This document shows, piece by piece, positions 8,376 to 15,750 of a DNA stretch of 64,000 nt. Every line of letters begins with the position of its first letter. Position 1 is the first letter of the stretch. The DNA is taken from positions 9,418 through 73,417 of the forward strand of contig JBDSLR010000040.1 of NCBI GenBank assembly GCA_039916305.1, read 5' to 3'. The DNA comes from JACMLD01 sp039916305. GTDB taxonomy: Bacteria > Bacteroidota > Bacteroidia > Chitinophagales > Chitinophagaceae. The notes beneath the pieces were generated by a model. It had not been told where the DNA came from. It was given only the letters and a program-made list of their open reading frames with translations, and did not search any database. A program made the position numbers and the translations under genes.

Positions 8376-9755
8376 TCAGAATGATTTAGAAACACCAAAC
8401 TTTATACCATATTCAGTAAGAAACTCCCTAACACGGTATTGGTTGCTATAGCTTGATAAAAGCTGTGAACGAAACTGCGGCCCTACCTGCCATTTAAGTC
8501 CTGCTGCTTTGTACGATACAAATGCTTCAAAATTTGTATGTACATTAAAGCTGCGGGCAAGATCAGGACTTTGAATATAATTTTTGTAATCTGTTGATAT
8601 AAGATAAGAAGTACTGTTCAGCAAAATTGTTGGCTGAATACCACCTGCCACACTAAACTGCAATTTTTTATTGCCCAGTAATTTTATTTCCATTCCTACA
8701 GGTACCGATAATTGCAGGTATTTATTTTGCAACTGCTCGGGCGCATAGCCGGAGAAGTTCCTGATATCTGTATAACCAGACAACGTATCATGAGTTGCCG
8801 GAGTATTCAATGCAATGGAAGCTTTTTCAGTACGGTATTTATAAGCACCTATATAATACCTGGAGTAATTTAATTGGACCCCAGCAAAAAGACTAAGGTT
8901 GTCTGAAAGTTTGTATTGTACATTACTTCCGATCTCAAAGCCGGAAGCTGGTTTATGATTTACATACTGGTTAATATTTGTAGCATAACCAGTGGCAACC
9001 GGCACAGTATTATTCTCGCCCTGGCTTATAGCAGATAATCTTCTGTAGCTGATGGTAGGACTTGCGTAAAACTGCAGCGACCAGCGGTAAGGTTTTATTA
9101 TAGTGACTGCTGCTGCATCAGGCAACTGGTTGTTGGGAGAAACAATTGCTTTCCTGATGCTATTATCTTTTTGTGTTGCACTTTCCGGTTGCACCAGTTT
9201 TTTACCAGAAACAGCAACTGATATTTGCTGATCTTTATTATCCTGTGTACCAGGGAGCAAGTTATTTTCGATTAGCAGTGCCGTTTCAGCAGATGTACCT
9301 GCTGGCTCATTGATCGATTTACTTTCTGTAATAGCAGGGGTTGTATTGCTGCCTCCGTCGATTGAAGATACAACAGCTTGATTGTCGGCAAAACTTGTAT
9401 TATTTTTCTTATAAGTTACAGCAGTGCTTTTAATTTCAATGTAAGTAACTGGGGTATTACGGGCGATGGTGATTGATGTTTCAGGAGCTAATGATGTTAC
9501 GGTAGAAAGGGTTTCTGTAGTTGTATCAAGCCGGCTTGCCATGTTGCCATAGTGTGATAGTAGTAATTGTTTGCCCCCAAGTAAACCTGCACTGATAAAG
9601 AATAAAGCAAAACCCAACACCCACCATTTTTTTCTGCCGTGTAAAGAACTGTAAACATTATTCCAAACCCTGTCAGATGGATACATCTTGTATTGATCCG
9701 ATTTCTGTTTCAGAAACACTTCAAAGTCATCATTATCGTAAAAATTGCGGTCCAT
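8376..9755 (-). CDS. Membrane-spanning protein with C-terminal outer-membrane beta-barrel-like domain; probable partner of the ECF sigma factor
   Basis: 459 residues. A polar N-terminus (about 1-42, FEVFLKQKSDQYKMYPSDRV) is followed by one inner-membrane-type helix (about 44-62), a long Ser/Thr/Asn-rich linker (about 70-215) and a beta-rich C-terminal domain (about 220-459) with alternating aromatic strands. The last residue is Phe, the usual C-terminal signature of outer-membrane barrels. There is no cleavable signal peptide. It starts 79 bases after the ECF sigma gene and shares its terminator, so the N-terminal cytoplasmic segment may bind the sigma factor. This anti-sigma role is inferred from position and topology only. 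The family is common in Chitinophagaceae but not, to my knowledge, characterised. Confidence 0.7.
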   Translation of the reverse strand: MDRNFYDNDDFEVFLKQKSDQYKMYPSDRVWNNVYSSLHGRKKWWVLGFALFFISAGLLGGKQLLLSHYGNMASRLDTTTETLSTVTSLAPETSITIARNTPVTYIEIKSTAVTYKKNNTSFADNQAVVSSIDGGSNTTPAITESKSINEPAGTSAETALLIENNLLPGTQDNKDQQISVAVSGKKLVQPESATQKDNSIRKAIVSPNNQLPDAAAVTIIKPYRWSLQFYASPTISYRRLSAISQGENNTVPVATGYATNINQYVNHKPASGFEIGSNVQYKLSDNLSLFAGVQLNYSRYYIGAYKYRTEKASIALNTPATHDTLSGYTDIRNFSGYAPEQLQNKYLQLSVPVGMEIKLLGNKKLQFSVAGGIQPTILLNSTSYLISTDYKNYIQSPDLARSFNVHTNFEAFVSYKAAGLKWQVGPQFRSQLLSSYSNQYRVREFLTEYGIKFGVSKSF

Positions 9756-9834
9756 GTAAGCAAGAGAATTTTATGTACGGATGTTAGTTGTTGGTTCTTT
9801 ATAAGCGTAACAGATTCTGTTTGTTTGTTTTTAT

Positions 9835-10416
9835 CTACCTGCCAAATGAGGATACCATATTCATTTTTTTTGCCGGCTGCTGCTGCAGTATTTTTTTCTT
9901 TATCAAAATATCTTCCAGCATTTGCTTTGCACGTGTGTATTGGGATCTGCTGGTACTTTCTTCTATATCCAGCATGTTGCCAATTTCACGGTGCGAGTAA
10001 CCTTCAATAGCATACAGGTTTAAAACAGTTCTGTATCCGATGGGTAATAGGCGGATGCATTCTACAACCTGTTTTGCCTGCACAATTGATGGCACACTTT
10101 CTTCCCTCACCTGCATAGACGTTGCATGTATGATGTCTACGCTTTCGTTAAACTTCTTATTCTTCTTCAGGTTGTTGATACATGTATGCACAATGATACG
10201 CCTTACCCAACCTTCAAACGCACCCTGGTTACGGAAGGTGTGTATTTGTGAAAATACTTTTATAAACCCTTCCTGCAGCATATCTTCTGCATCTTCCCTG
10301 TTGTGGGCAAACCTGTAACATACCGCCAGCATTTTAGGACTGTACCTGTTATACAATTCTTTTTGTGCCACTGCATCATTTCGTAAACAACCTTTTAAAA
10401 TGGATTCCTCTGTCAT
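9835..10416 (-). CDS. RNA polymerase sigma factor, ECF subfamily
   Basis: 193 residues, normal for the family. Sigma region 2 lies at about residues 20-90 (YNRYSPKMLAVCYRFAHN, then the core-binding segment EDAEDMLQEGFIKVF). Sigma region 4 lies at about 115-172, with the helix-turn-helix GYSHREIGNMLDIEESTSRS. A short basic tail follows. It is transcribed with the downstream membrane/barrel protein, the arrangement expected for a sigma factor and its membrane regulator. The 5' flank carries an 8-bp inverted repeat (10431-10464) that could be a control site. Target genes are unknown. Confidence 0.93.
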   Translation of the reverse strand: MTEESILKGCLRNDAVAQKELYNRYSPKMLAVCYRFAHNREDAEDMLQEGFIKVFSQIHTFRNQGAFEGWVRRIIVHTCINNLKKNKKFNESVDIIHATSMQVREESVPSIVQAKQVVECIRLLPIGYRTVLNLYAIEGYSHREIGNMLDIEESTSRSQYTRAKQMLEDILIKKKILQQQPAKKMNMVSSFGR

Positions 10417-10779
10417 TTTGGACGTTTGGTAACCCGTAATTTAAGACAATTTTTAATACGGGTTGCTGCTTTACTTATATAAATAAACTGGCAGGAGATT
10501 GGAGAAAAAAAATAAAAAGCCTTTTTTTGTTAAATATTATTTAGAATATTGTTTGTTAGCTGAATATTATCTAAGAAATGCCATTTTTTTTAGTCAAAAT
10601 AAAGAATTGCGCCATTTTAAAAAGATTGAAAAATTACTCCACTTGTGTATTTATTGATTTGACCCAAATGGCCGGTGCCTGATTTTAAAACTGGCAGACT
10701 TTAAAAGTGAAGCAGGGGTCAATGGAACAAGTGTCAGATAATTTTACCACACGGAAAGTTTGTAGCGCAGCAGGCACCG
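10417..10779. other. Non-coding spacer upstream of the ECF sigma gene
   Basis: About 360 AT-rich bases without a credible gene. It holds the AACCCGTA/TACGGGTT inverted repeat (10431-10464) just ahead of the sigma gene, and two near-copies of AATATTATYTARGAA-like sequence around 10533 and 10563. The rest shows nothing recognisable. Confidence 0.5.
10431..10464. promoter_or_regulatory. Inverted repeat in the 5' flank of the ECF sigma gene
   Basis: AACCCGTA at 10431-10438 and TACGGGTT at 10457-10464, separated by 18 AT-rich bases and 14 bases upstream of the sigma start codon. It could be an operator or a leader hairpin in the sigma mRNA. No T-run follows that would make it a terminator. Confidence 0.4.
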
Positions 10780-11265
10780 CTACTTCTTTTTTACCAGGCT
10801 GTCCACAGGATATTTTTGTTGCAGCACCTTTTGAATGCTTTCGGCCCATTGGGTTAATAACTGTTTTTGATCTGCACGGAGCACAGCTTCTTTATGAATC
10901 CATGTATAACTATCCAGGGGCATTTCGTTTTCCTTTACCTGTTTTATAATTTCTTCCATTTTACGGTACTGCCGGCGCGGACTGTACGTAGCAAATTCAT
11001 CAAAGTTCAATTCTTTTTTACCTTCCTTAATATGATCATTCAGCCACCAGTCAACCGGCTGCAGCTTGGCATACCAGGGGTACACGGTATTGTTTGAATG
11101 GCAATCATTACAGCTGGCAGCAAGTATTTCTTTTACGTTGCCCGGTACAGGATAAACAGCAGTTATAGATTGTGTAGCCGCTACAGCCGCCATGTTTTTT
11201 TGTGGATGAAAAAATTGTACAATGACCAGGGCGACTAAGAGAATGACCAGTATTTTTTTTATCAT
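10780..11265 (-). CDS. Haem-binding-domain protein (small membrane-anchored c-type cytochrome-like)
   Basis: 161 residues from ATG 11265; an in-frame ATG at 11277 would add four residues. An N-terminal hydrophobic segment (about 3-19) serves as signal or anchor. Then comes a single CxxCH haem site (Cys52, Cys55, His56 in AASCNDCHSN) followed by VYPWYAKLQPVDWWLNDHI, characteristic of the Bacteroidota 'haem-binding domain' family, with a helical C-terminal half. Probably a periplasmic electron carrier or haem sensor; partner unknown. It starts 51 bases downstream of gpmI in the same orientation and may be co-transcribed. Confidence 0.85.
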   Translation of the reverse strand: MIKKILVILLVALVIVQFFHPQKNMAAVAATQSITAVYPVPGNVKEILAASCNDCHSNNTVYPWYAKLQPVDWWLNDHIKEGKKELNFDEFATYSPRRQYRKMEEIIKQVKENEMPLDSYTWIHKEAVLRADQKQLLTQWAESIQKVLQQKYPVDSLVKKK

Positions 11266-11315
11266 TTTCAAGAGCATTACTTACAATGTTGGCTAGCATG
11301 CGTAATGTAGACAAT

Positions 11316-12842
11316 CTAATTAATCAGGATATTGCCCGTCATTTCTTTTGGTATCGGTAGCTGCATCATGGTTAATATGGTGGGGGCCAAATCTCCCAAT
11401 TTGCCGGGCTTAATTGTTCCATGCCAGCTGGCATCTATAATGAAAAAGGGTACCAGGTTTAATGAGTGCGCGGTATTGGGCGATCCATCGTCATTAACCA
11501 TATAATCTGCATTGCCATGGTCGGCTGTAAGGAAAACCGTATAGCCGTTTTGTAAAGCAGCGGTAACCACTTTTTCTACGCAGGCATCTACTGTTTCGGC
11601 CGCCTTAATCACGGCACTGAATATGCCGGTATGGCCCACCATATCGGTATTGGCAAAATTGAGACAAATAAAGGAAGGCACTTTGCTTTCAATTTCCGGA
11701 ACAATTGCCGCCGTTAATTCGTACGCGCTCATTTCTGGTTTTAGATCATACGTTGCTACTTTTGGAGAAGGCGCCATTATTCTTTTCTCTCCTTCAAAAG
11801 GCTTTTCACGGCCCCCGCTGAAAAAGAACGTCACATGCGGGTACTTTTCTGTTTCGGCTATACGTATCTGTTGCAAACCGTTTTGCGCTACAACATCGCC
11901 GATTGTATTCGTAAGATCATCGTTTTCAAAAACCACGTGTACGTGTTTAAACGAATGATCATACTGCGTCATGGTGGTATAGTCCAGGCTCAGTTTGTGC
12001 ATGCCATTGTCGGGAAAATCCTGTTGGGTAAGTACTTCTGTAATTTCTCGGCAGCGGTCTGTGCGAAAATTGAAACAAATGGCCACATCACCGTCTTTTA
12101 TAAGAGCAACGGGAGTTCCGTCCGGATGGGTAATTACGGTAGGTTTTATAAATTCATCTGTAATATTATTGATATATGAATCCGCAACGGCCTGGATGGC
12201 ATTGGTTGCTTTTTCTCCTGCGCCATTAACAAGGGCATCATATGCGAGCTTCACCCGCTCCCAGCGTTTATCCCTGTCCATAGCGAAATAGCGGCCGCTT
12301 ACGCTGGCAATTTTACCCACCGAGCCTTCTAAATGCTGCTGCAAAGATGTGATAAAGGAAAGACCACTTTTGGGATCCGTATCCCTGCCGTCTGTAAATG
12401 CATGAATAAATACATCTTCAAGGCCCTCACTCCTGCAAACATCCACCAATGCCTTTACATGATTGATATGCGAATGAACGCCGCCATCACTTACCAAACC
12501 CAACAAATGAAGGGGTTTATGATTGGCTTTTGCAAAACGGATACTTTGCAGCAAAACTTCATTTCTTGCAAAAGAGCCGTCCCGTACCGCCACATTGATA
12601 CGCTGGAGCTCCTGGTATACCACCCTGCCGGCTCCAAGGTTAAGATGGCCCACTTCACTGTTGCCCATTTGCCCGTCTGGCAAGCCTACTGCTTCCCCAC
12701 AGGTAACCAGGGTACTGTTTGGATATTTTGAATATAAACTGCTTACAAAAGGAATATTTGCGTGTTGGATAGCGTCAGCGGATTTCTTCTGGCCCAAGCC
12801 CCATCCGTCCATAATAACCAGTATAATTTTTTTCTTTTCCAT
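11316..12842 (-). CDS. gpmI: 2,3-bisphosphoglycerate-independent phosphoglycerate mutase
   Basis: 508 residues, full length. It interconverts 3- and 2-phosphoglycerate in glycolysis and gluconeogenesis in the cytoplasm, using two metal ions (usually Mn). Alkaline-phosphatase superfamily motifs are intact: VIMDGWGLG at the N-terminus, the phospho-acceptor Ser62 in QMGNSEVGHLNLGAGR, HAFTDGRDTDP, and the C-terminal metal site TADHGNADYM. It is followed closely by the small haem-binding gene. A near-consensus promoter was not found upstream. Confidence 0.97.
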   Translation of the reverse strand: MEKKKIILVIMDGWGLGQKKSADAIQHANIPFVSSLYSKYPNSTLVTCGEAVGLPDGQMGNSEVGHLNLGAGRVVYQELQRINVAVRDGSFARNEVLLQSIRFAKANHKPLHLLGLVSDGGVHSHINHVKALVDVCRSEGLEDVFIHAFTDGRDTDPKSGLSFITSLQQHLEGSVGKIASVSGRYFAMDRDKRWERVKLAYDALVNGAGEKATNAIQAVADSYINNITDEFIKPTVITHPDGTPVALIKDGDVAICFNFRTDRCREITEVLTQQDFPDNGMHKLSLDYTTMTQYDHSFKHVHVVFENDDLTNTIGDVVAQNGLQQIRIAETEKYPHVTFFFSGGREKPFEGEKRIMAPSPKVATYDLKPEMSAYELTAAIVPEIESKVPSFICLNFANTDMVGHTGIFSAVIKAAETVDACVEKVVTAALQNGYTVFLTADHGNADYMVNDDGSPNTAHSLNLVPFFIIDASWHGTIKPGKLGDLAPTILTMMQLPIPKEMTGNILIN

Positions 12843-13012
12843 GCTTTAAAACTACAGATTTTCAAGCTAAACATATGTCTGCAGTTTAAAATCCACGGCC
12901 AAATAGTGTTTTTTTTACACATATAGTAAGTTGGCATATTTTTAGTGCTATACCAGCACTGAAATCCAACGCTCAAAGACTATATCATTATGAAGAACTT
13001 AAGGAAAGATTT

Positions 13013-13423
13013 ATGAAAAACTACCTGTGGCTTGTCGTGTTATCCTGTTCATTTTTACTTACTTCATTTACACCGCCCCGTGTTTCTTACGGTACAGGAA
13101 TGGAAATAGAAGATATAGTAGGTGCACTGAAAGCCGGAAATGCCACCCAGCTATCCCGTTATTTTGATATCCGTGTAGATATTACACTTCCTGATAAAAG
13201 TGATAATTACAGCCGTACCCAGGCAGAGATGGTTATCCGGGATTTTTTCAGTTACAACAATGTACGAAGTTTTGAAATTAAGTATAAGGGCGAAAACAAC
13301 GGTTCGAAATATTGCATTGGCACCTTGAAAACAAAAAATGGCGATTACCGTACCAAACTGTTTATGAAGCAAAAAGATACTAAGCAGGTATTACAGGAAA
13401 TTGCCTTTCAAACTGCCGAGTAA
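13013..13423 (+). CDS. DUF4783 family exported protein
   Basis: 136 residues with an N-terminal signal peptide (MKNYLWLVVLSCSFLLTSFT) and a small NTF2/cystatin-like alpha+beta domain (EIEDIVGALKAGNATQLSRYF ... EIKYKGENNGSKYCIGTLKT). This matches the Bacteroidota DUF4783 family, which is often found next to nadC as here. The family has no established activity; the fold suggests a small-molecule or protein-binding role in the periplasm. An upstream ATG at 12990 runs into a stop after eight codons, so 13013 is the start. A terminator follows. Confidence 0.8.
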   Translation: MKNYLWLVVLSCSFLLTSFTPPRVSYGTGMEIEDIVGALKAGNATQLSRYFDIRVDITLPDKSDNYSRTQAEMVIRDFFSYNNVRSFEIKYKGENNGSKYCIGTLKTKNGDYRTKLFMKQKDTKQVLQEIAFQTAE

Positions 13424-13447
13424 AAATATTACCCCTGAAAGACCTAA

Positions 13448-13477
13448 GGCTTGCGATACAATTGCAAGTCTTTTTTT
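13448..13477 (+). terminator. Terminator after the DUF4783 gene
   Basis: A 7-bp stem with one G-T pair (GGCTTGC at 13448-13454, GCAAGTC at 13464-13470) is followed by seven T. It lies 25 bases past the stop, so nadC is not simply read through from the DUF4783 gene. Confidence 0.75.
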
Positions 13478-13563
13478 GTGCCCGCCCAGCACTAAGGGAT
13501 TGGGTTATGATGCTTAGAAAATATCTCATTTCCTGAATACTATATGCAAATACTGAATACTTC

Positions 13564-13571
13564 TATCTTTG
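13564..13571 (+). promoter_or_regulatory. TAnnTTTG -7 box immediately before nadC
   Basis: TATCTTTG matches the Bacteroidota -7 consensus exactly and ends only 4 bases before the nadC ATG. If used, the transcript would be leaderless or nearly so. No clear -33 TTG is visible. Confidence 0.5.
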
Positions 13572-13575
13572 TTGA

Positions 13576-14430
13576 ATGGGCACATTTGATGAACAGCTGG
13601 CGGTATTAATAGAAGCCGCTTTTAAGGAAGATGTGGGCGACGGCGATCATTCCACGCTTTGCTGTATACCGGCAAATGCAAAAGGCAAAGCAGTATTGAA
13701 AATCAAGCAGGATGGCATCCTGGCAGGTATGACAGTAGCAGCTAAAATATTTCAGTATGCAGCACCCTCCGCGCAGTTTACCCCATATAAGAAAGATGGT
13801 GATGCCATGAAGTTTGGCGAGATTGCTTTTGAAGCGGTGACTTCTGTACATACAATTTTGCAATGCGAGCGCCTGGTTTTAAACTGTATGCAACGCATGA
13901 GTGGCATTGCTGCACTAACCAGGCAATACACCGATAAATTACAGGGCTATAAAACAAGGATACTGGACACCCGCAAAACCACACCGAATTTCCGGCTGTT
14001 GGAAAAAGACGCAGTGCGCATAGGCGGAGGCGTAAACCATCGCATGGGACTATACGACATGATTATGCTCAAGGACAATCATATTGATTACTGCGGAGGA
14101 CTGGAGCAGGCCATTGAGCGGGCATACCAATACGTACAAACCGTAAAACCGGGTTTAAAAATTGAGGTGGAAACAAGAAGTATTGAAGATGTGAAAAACG
14201 TATTGGTCCTGGGTAAGGTAGACCGGATTATGCTGGATAATTTTACCCCGGAGCAGGTGGCTGAAGCAATGGCACTTATCGGTGACAGGTTTGAAACCGA
14301 GGCCAGCGGCGGCATCAACCTTGATAATATTGAAGCCTACGCCAAAACTGGCGTTGACTATATAAGCGCCGGCGCCCTGATACACCAGGCAAAGAGCGTA
14401 GATTTGAGTTTAAAAGCAGTAATTGATTGA
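13576..14430 (+). CDS. nadC: Nicotinate-nucleotide pyrophosphorylase (carboxylating)
   Basis: 284 residues, normal length. It converts quinolinate and PRPP to nicotinate mononucleotide, CO2 and pyrophosphate in de novo NAD synthesis, acting in the cytoplasm. Motifs present: EDVGDGDHST at the N-terminus, then RKTTPNFRLLEKDAV and GGGVNHRMGLYDMIMLKDNH around residues 135-170 (the Arg/Lys-rich quinolinate and phosphate site), and EASGGINLDNI near the C-terminus. The neighbouring DUF4783 gene is a frequent partner in Bacteroidota. A perfect TAnnTTTG box lies 4 bases upstream of the ATG. Confidence 0.97.
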   Translation: MGTFDEQLAVLIEAAFKEDVGDGDHSTLCCIPANAKGKAVLKIKQDGILAGMTVAAKIFQYAAPSAQFTPYKKDGDAMKFGEIAFEAVTSVHTILQCERLVLNCMQRMSGIAALTRQYTDKLQGYKTRILDTRKTTPNFRLLEKDAVRIGGGVNHRMGLYDMIMLKDNHIDYCGGLEQAIERAYQYVQTVKPGLKIEVETRSIEDVKNVLVLGKVDRIMLDNFTPEQVAEAMALIGDRFETEASGGINLDNIEAYAKTGVDYISAGALIHQAKSVDLSLKAVID

Positions 14431-14536
14431 TTGCATATTTTAGTTATTACAGGCACTGTCTAAGAAGAAGAATAAGCCTTTTTCGTTTAAAGAAATCAGT
14501 CAATCGCACAATCACAACAGCAGCAATTGGTCACAC

Positions 14537-14881
14537 ATGTCAAAGAAGAATAAACCAGACAACAGGGGTTTTGTATTCAGTACCGATCCTAATTTTTCTT
14601 TTGAAGAGAATAGCAACGAACCGGCAGCAACCCTGCTGCCCAAACAGCAAAAGCTGCGAATAAAATTAGATACAAAACACCGTGCAGGCAAGGCCGTTAC
14701 CTTGCTAACCGGTTTTGCAGGTACAGAAGAAGACCTCAGCAGCCTGGGAAAGCAGCTTAAAAATTATTGTGGCAGCGGCGGGGCTGTAAAAGACGGAGAA
14801 ATTATAGTGCAGGGAGATCACCGTGATAAAGTGCTGCAATGGCTGCTGAAAAACGATTACGCGTTATCTAAAAAAATCTAA
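14537..14881 (+). CDS. SUI1/eIF1-like translation initiation factor (YciH family)
   Basis: 114 residues. A disordered N-terminus (about 1-38) is followed by the SUI1 domain (about 39-114) with VTLLTGFAGTEEDLSSLGKQ, CGSGGAVKDGEIIVQGDH and RDKVLQWLL, matching bacterial YciH proteins. These are thought to act on the 30S subunit in start-codon discrimination; the bacterial role is only partly defined. It lies 106 bases after nadC. Its stop codon is followed after only 2 bases by the TTG of a small membrane-protein frame, suggesting coupled translation. Confidence 0.9.
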   Translation: MSKKNKPDNRGFVFSTDPNFSFEENSNEPAATLLPKQQKLRIKLDTKHRAGKAVTLLTGFAGTEEDLSSLGKQLKNYCGSGGAVKDGEIIVQGDHRDKVLQWLLKNDYALSKKI

Positions 14882-14883
14882 GC

Positions 14884-15084
14884 TTGTTTGTACATAGCCT
14901 TGCGTTCCTCGCAGTTATCAGCATCATTGCTGCAGCAATAACATTTGTATTATATGGCAGGGCAAGACTGAAGGAAGAAAATAAGAAGGAGAAAATGTTT
15001 TTACGGATCCACTACGCCTGCCTGTTTATACTGTTGCTAACCGGAATGGTATATATGTTTTTTATGGTGGAAACAGGAACCTGA
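14884..15084 (+). CDS. Small two-helix membrane protein
   Basis: 66 residues if translation starts at TTG 14884, 2 bases after the SUI1 stop; no ATG gives both helices. Two strongly hydrophobic segments (about residues 4-24 and 43-61) flank a charged loop, RARLKEENKKEKMF. The charge pattern, with Lys/Arg clustered between two clean helices, argues for a real hairpin-type inner-membrane protein. I recognise no family. The non-ATG start and short length make it uncertain; an ATG at 14995 would leave only the second helix. Confidence 0.5.
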   Translation: MFVHSLAFLAVISIIAAAITFVLYGRARLKEENKKEKMFLRIHYACLFILLLTGMVYMFFMVETGT

Positions 15085-15215
15085 TCAGGGAATGCATGAT
15101 TACATAATGGATGATGCTGTAATTTGGACGCAATCAGAACTATTGAATTCTTCCGCCGCAGTAACGGGCTTTTTACCTGCAACCGTAAAATTCCTGCTAT
15201 TGTTAAATTACTCTG

Positions 15216-15662
15216 TTAGCCCGTGAAGCCCACCCTGCTGTGCCCGCCATCGCAATAGGGTTTGTTGTTTGAAGCACCGCAGCGGCAGAGCGCTACGGTA
15301 CCTGTTTTAATTTCTTCTGTGCCGTCAGATTTTTTTATAATGATCGATCCATTCACCAGCAATGGTCCGTTGGGCAGGCATTCAATAATATTAGCAACGG
15401 GTTGAGGCACTGCATTCACGGTCTCCGCTAACAATGTTTCAACGGATTCATTTTTTATATAACTCAACGCGCCGCTGGGGCATTTATCTATCTGCTCCAT
15501 AATTTTTGCCGTATCAGCTGCGTCCGCTATTATCCATGGCCTTCTTGCCGGGTCAAAAACCTCCCGCAGGCCATGCCAGCATATTTTAGAATGAATGCAG
15601 GTATCCGGCTTCCAGATAATGGTAATATCCTTATTGCTGTATTTGTGTGTTTTAACCGCCAT
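15216..15662 (-). CDS. Fer4_19 plus CDGSH iron-sulfur protein
   Basis: 148 residues in two metal-binding parts. The N-terminal half (about 1-70) is a divergent 4Fe-4S mono-cluster domain (CIHSKICWHGLREVF ... KCPSGAL). The C-terminal part (about 105-148) is a CDGSH-type site, CRCGASNNKPYCDGGH, with the 3-Cys/1-His ligands of a 2Fe-2S cluster; Gly replaces the usual Ser/Ala/Thr in CDG-x-H. Such two-domain proteins are widespread and thought to handle electrons or Fe-S clusters in the cytoplasm. The 88-base spacer upstream of its start, which must hold its promoter unless it is read from icd, is almost filled by a palindromic repeat. Confidence 0.85.
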   Translation of the reverse strand: MAVKTHKYSNKDITIIWKPDTCIHSKICWHGLREVFDPARRPWIIADAADTAKIMEQIDKCPSGALSYIKNESVETLLAETVNAVPQPVANIIECLPNGPLLVNGSIIIKKSDGTEEIKTGTVALCRCGASNNKPYCDGGHSRVGFTG

Positions 15663-15667
15663 AATAC

Positions 15668-15748
15668 AAATTGCTGATTTTGAGATTTTCTGATTTTGAG
15701 ATTGGAAGCATAAATCAATACATCTCCCAATACCTAAATCAGCAATTT
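15668..15748. repeat. Palindromic intergenic repeat, copy 1
   Basis: Perfect 13-bp terminal inverted repeats, AAATTGCTGATTT at 15668-15680 and AAATCAGCAATTT at 15736-15748, enclose two direct copies of TGATTTTGAGATT. The element fills the gap between icd and the CDGSH gene. A related end (AATTGCTGATTT) occurs at 22443 and a shorter one at 54468, which suggests a dispersed family. Confidence 0.65.
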
Positions 15749-15750
15749 AC

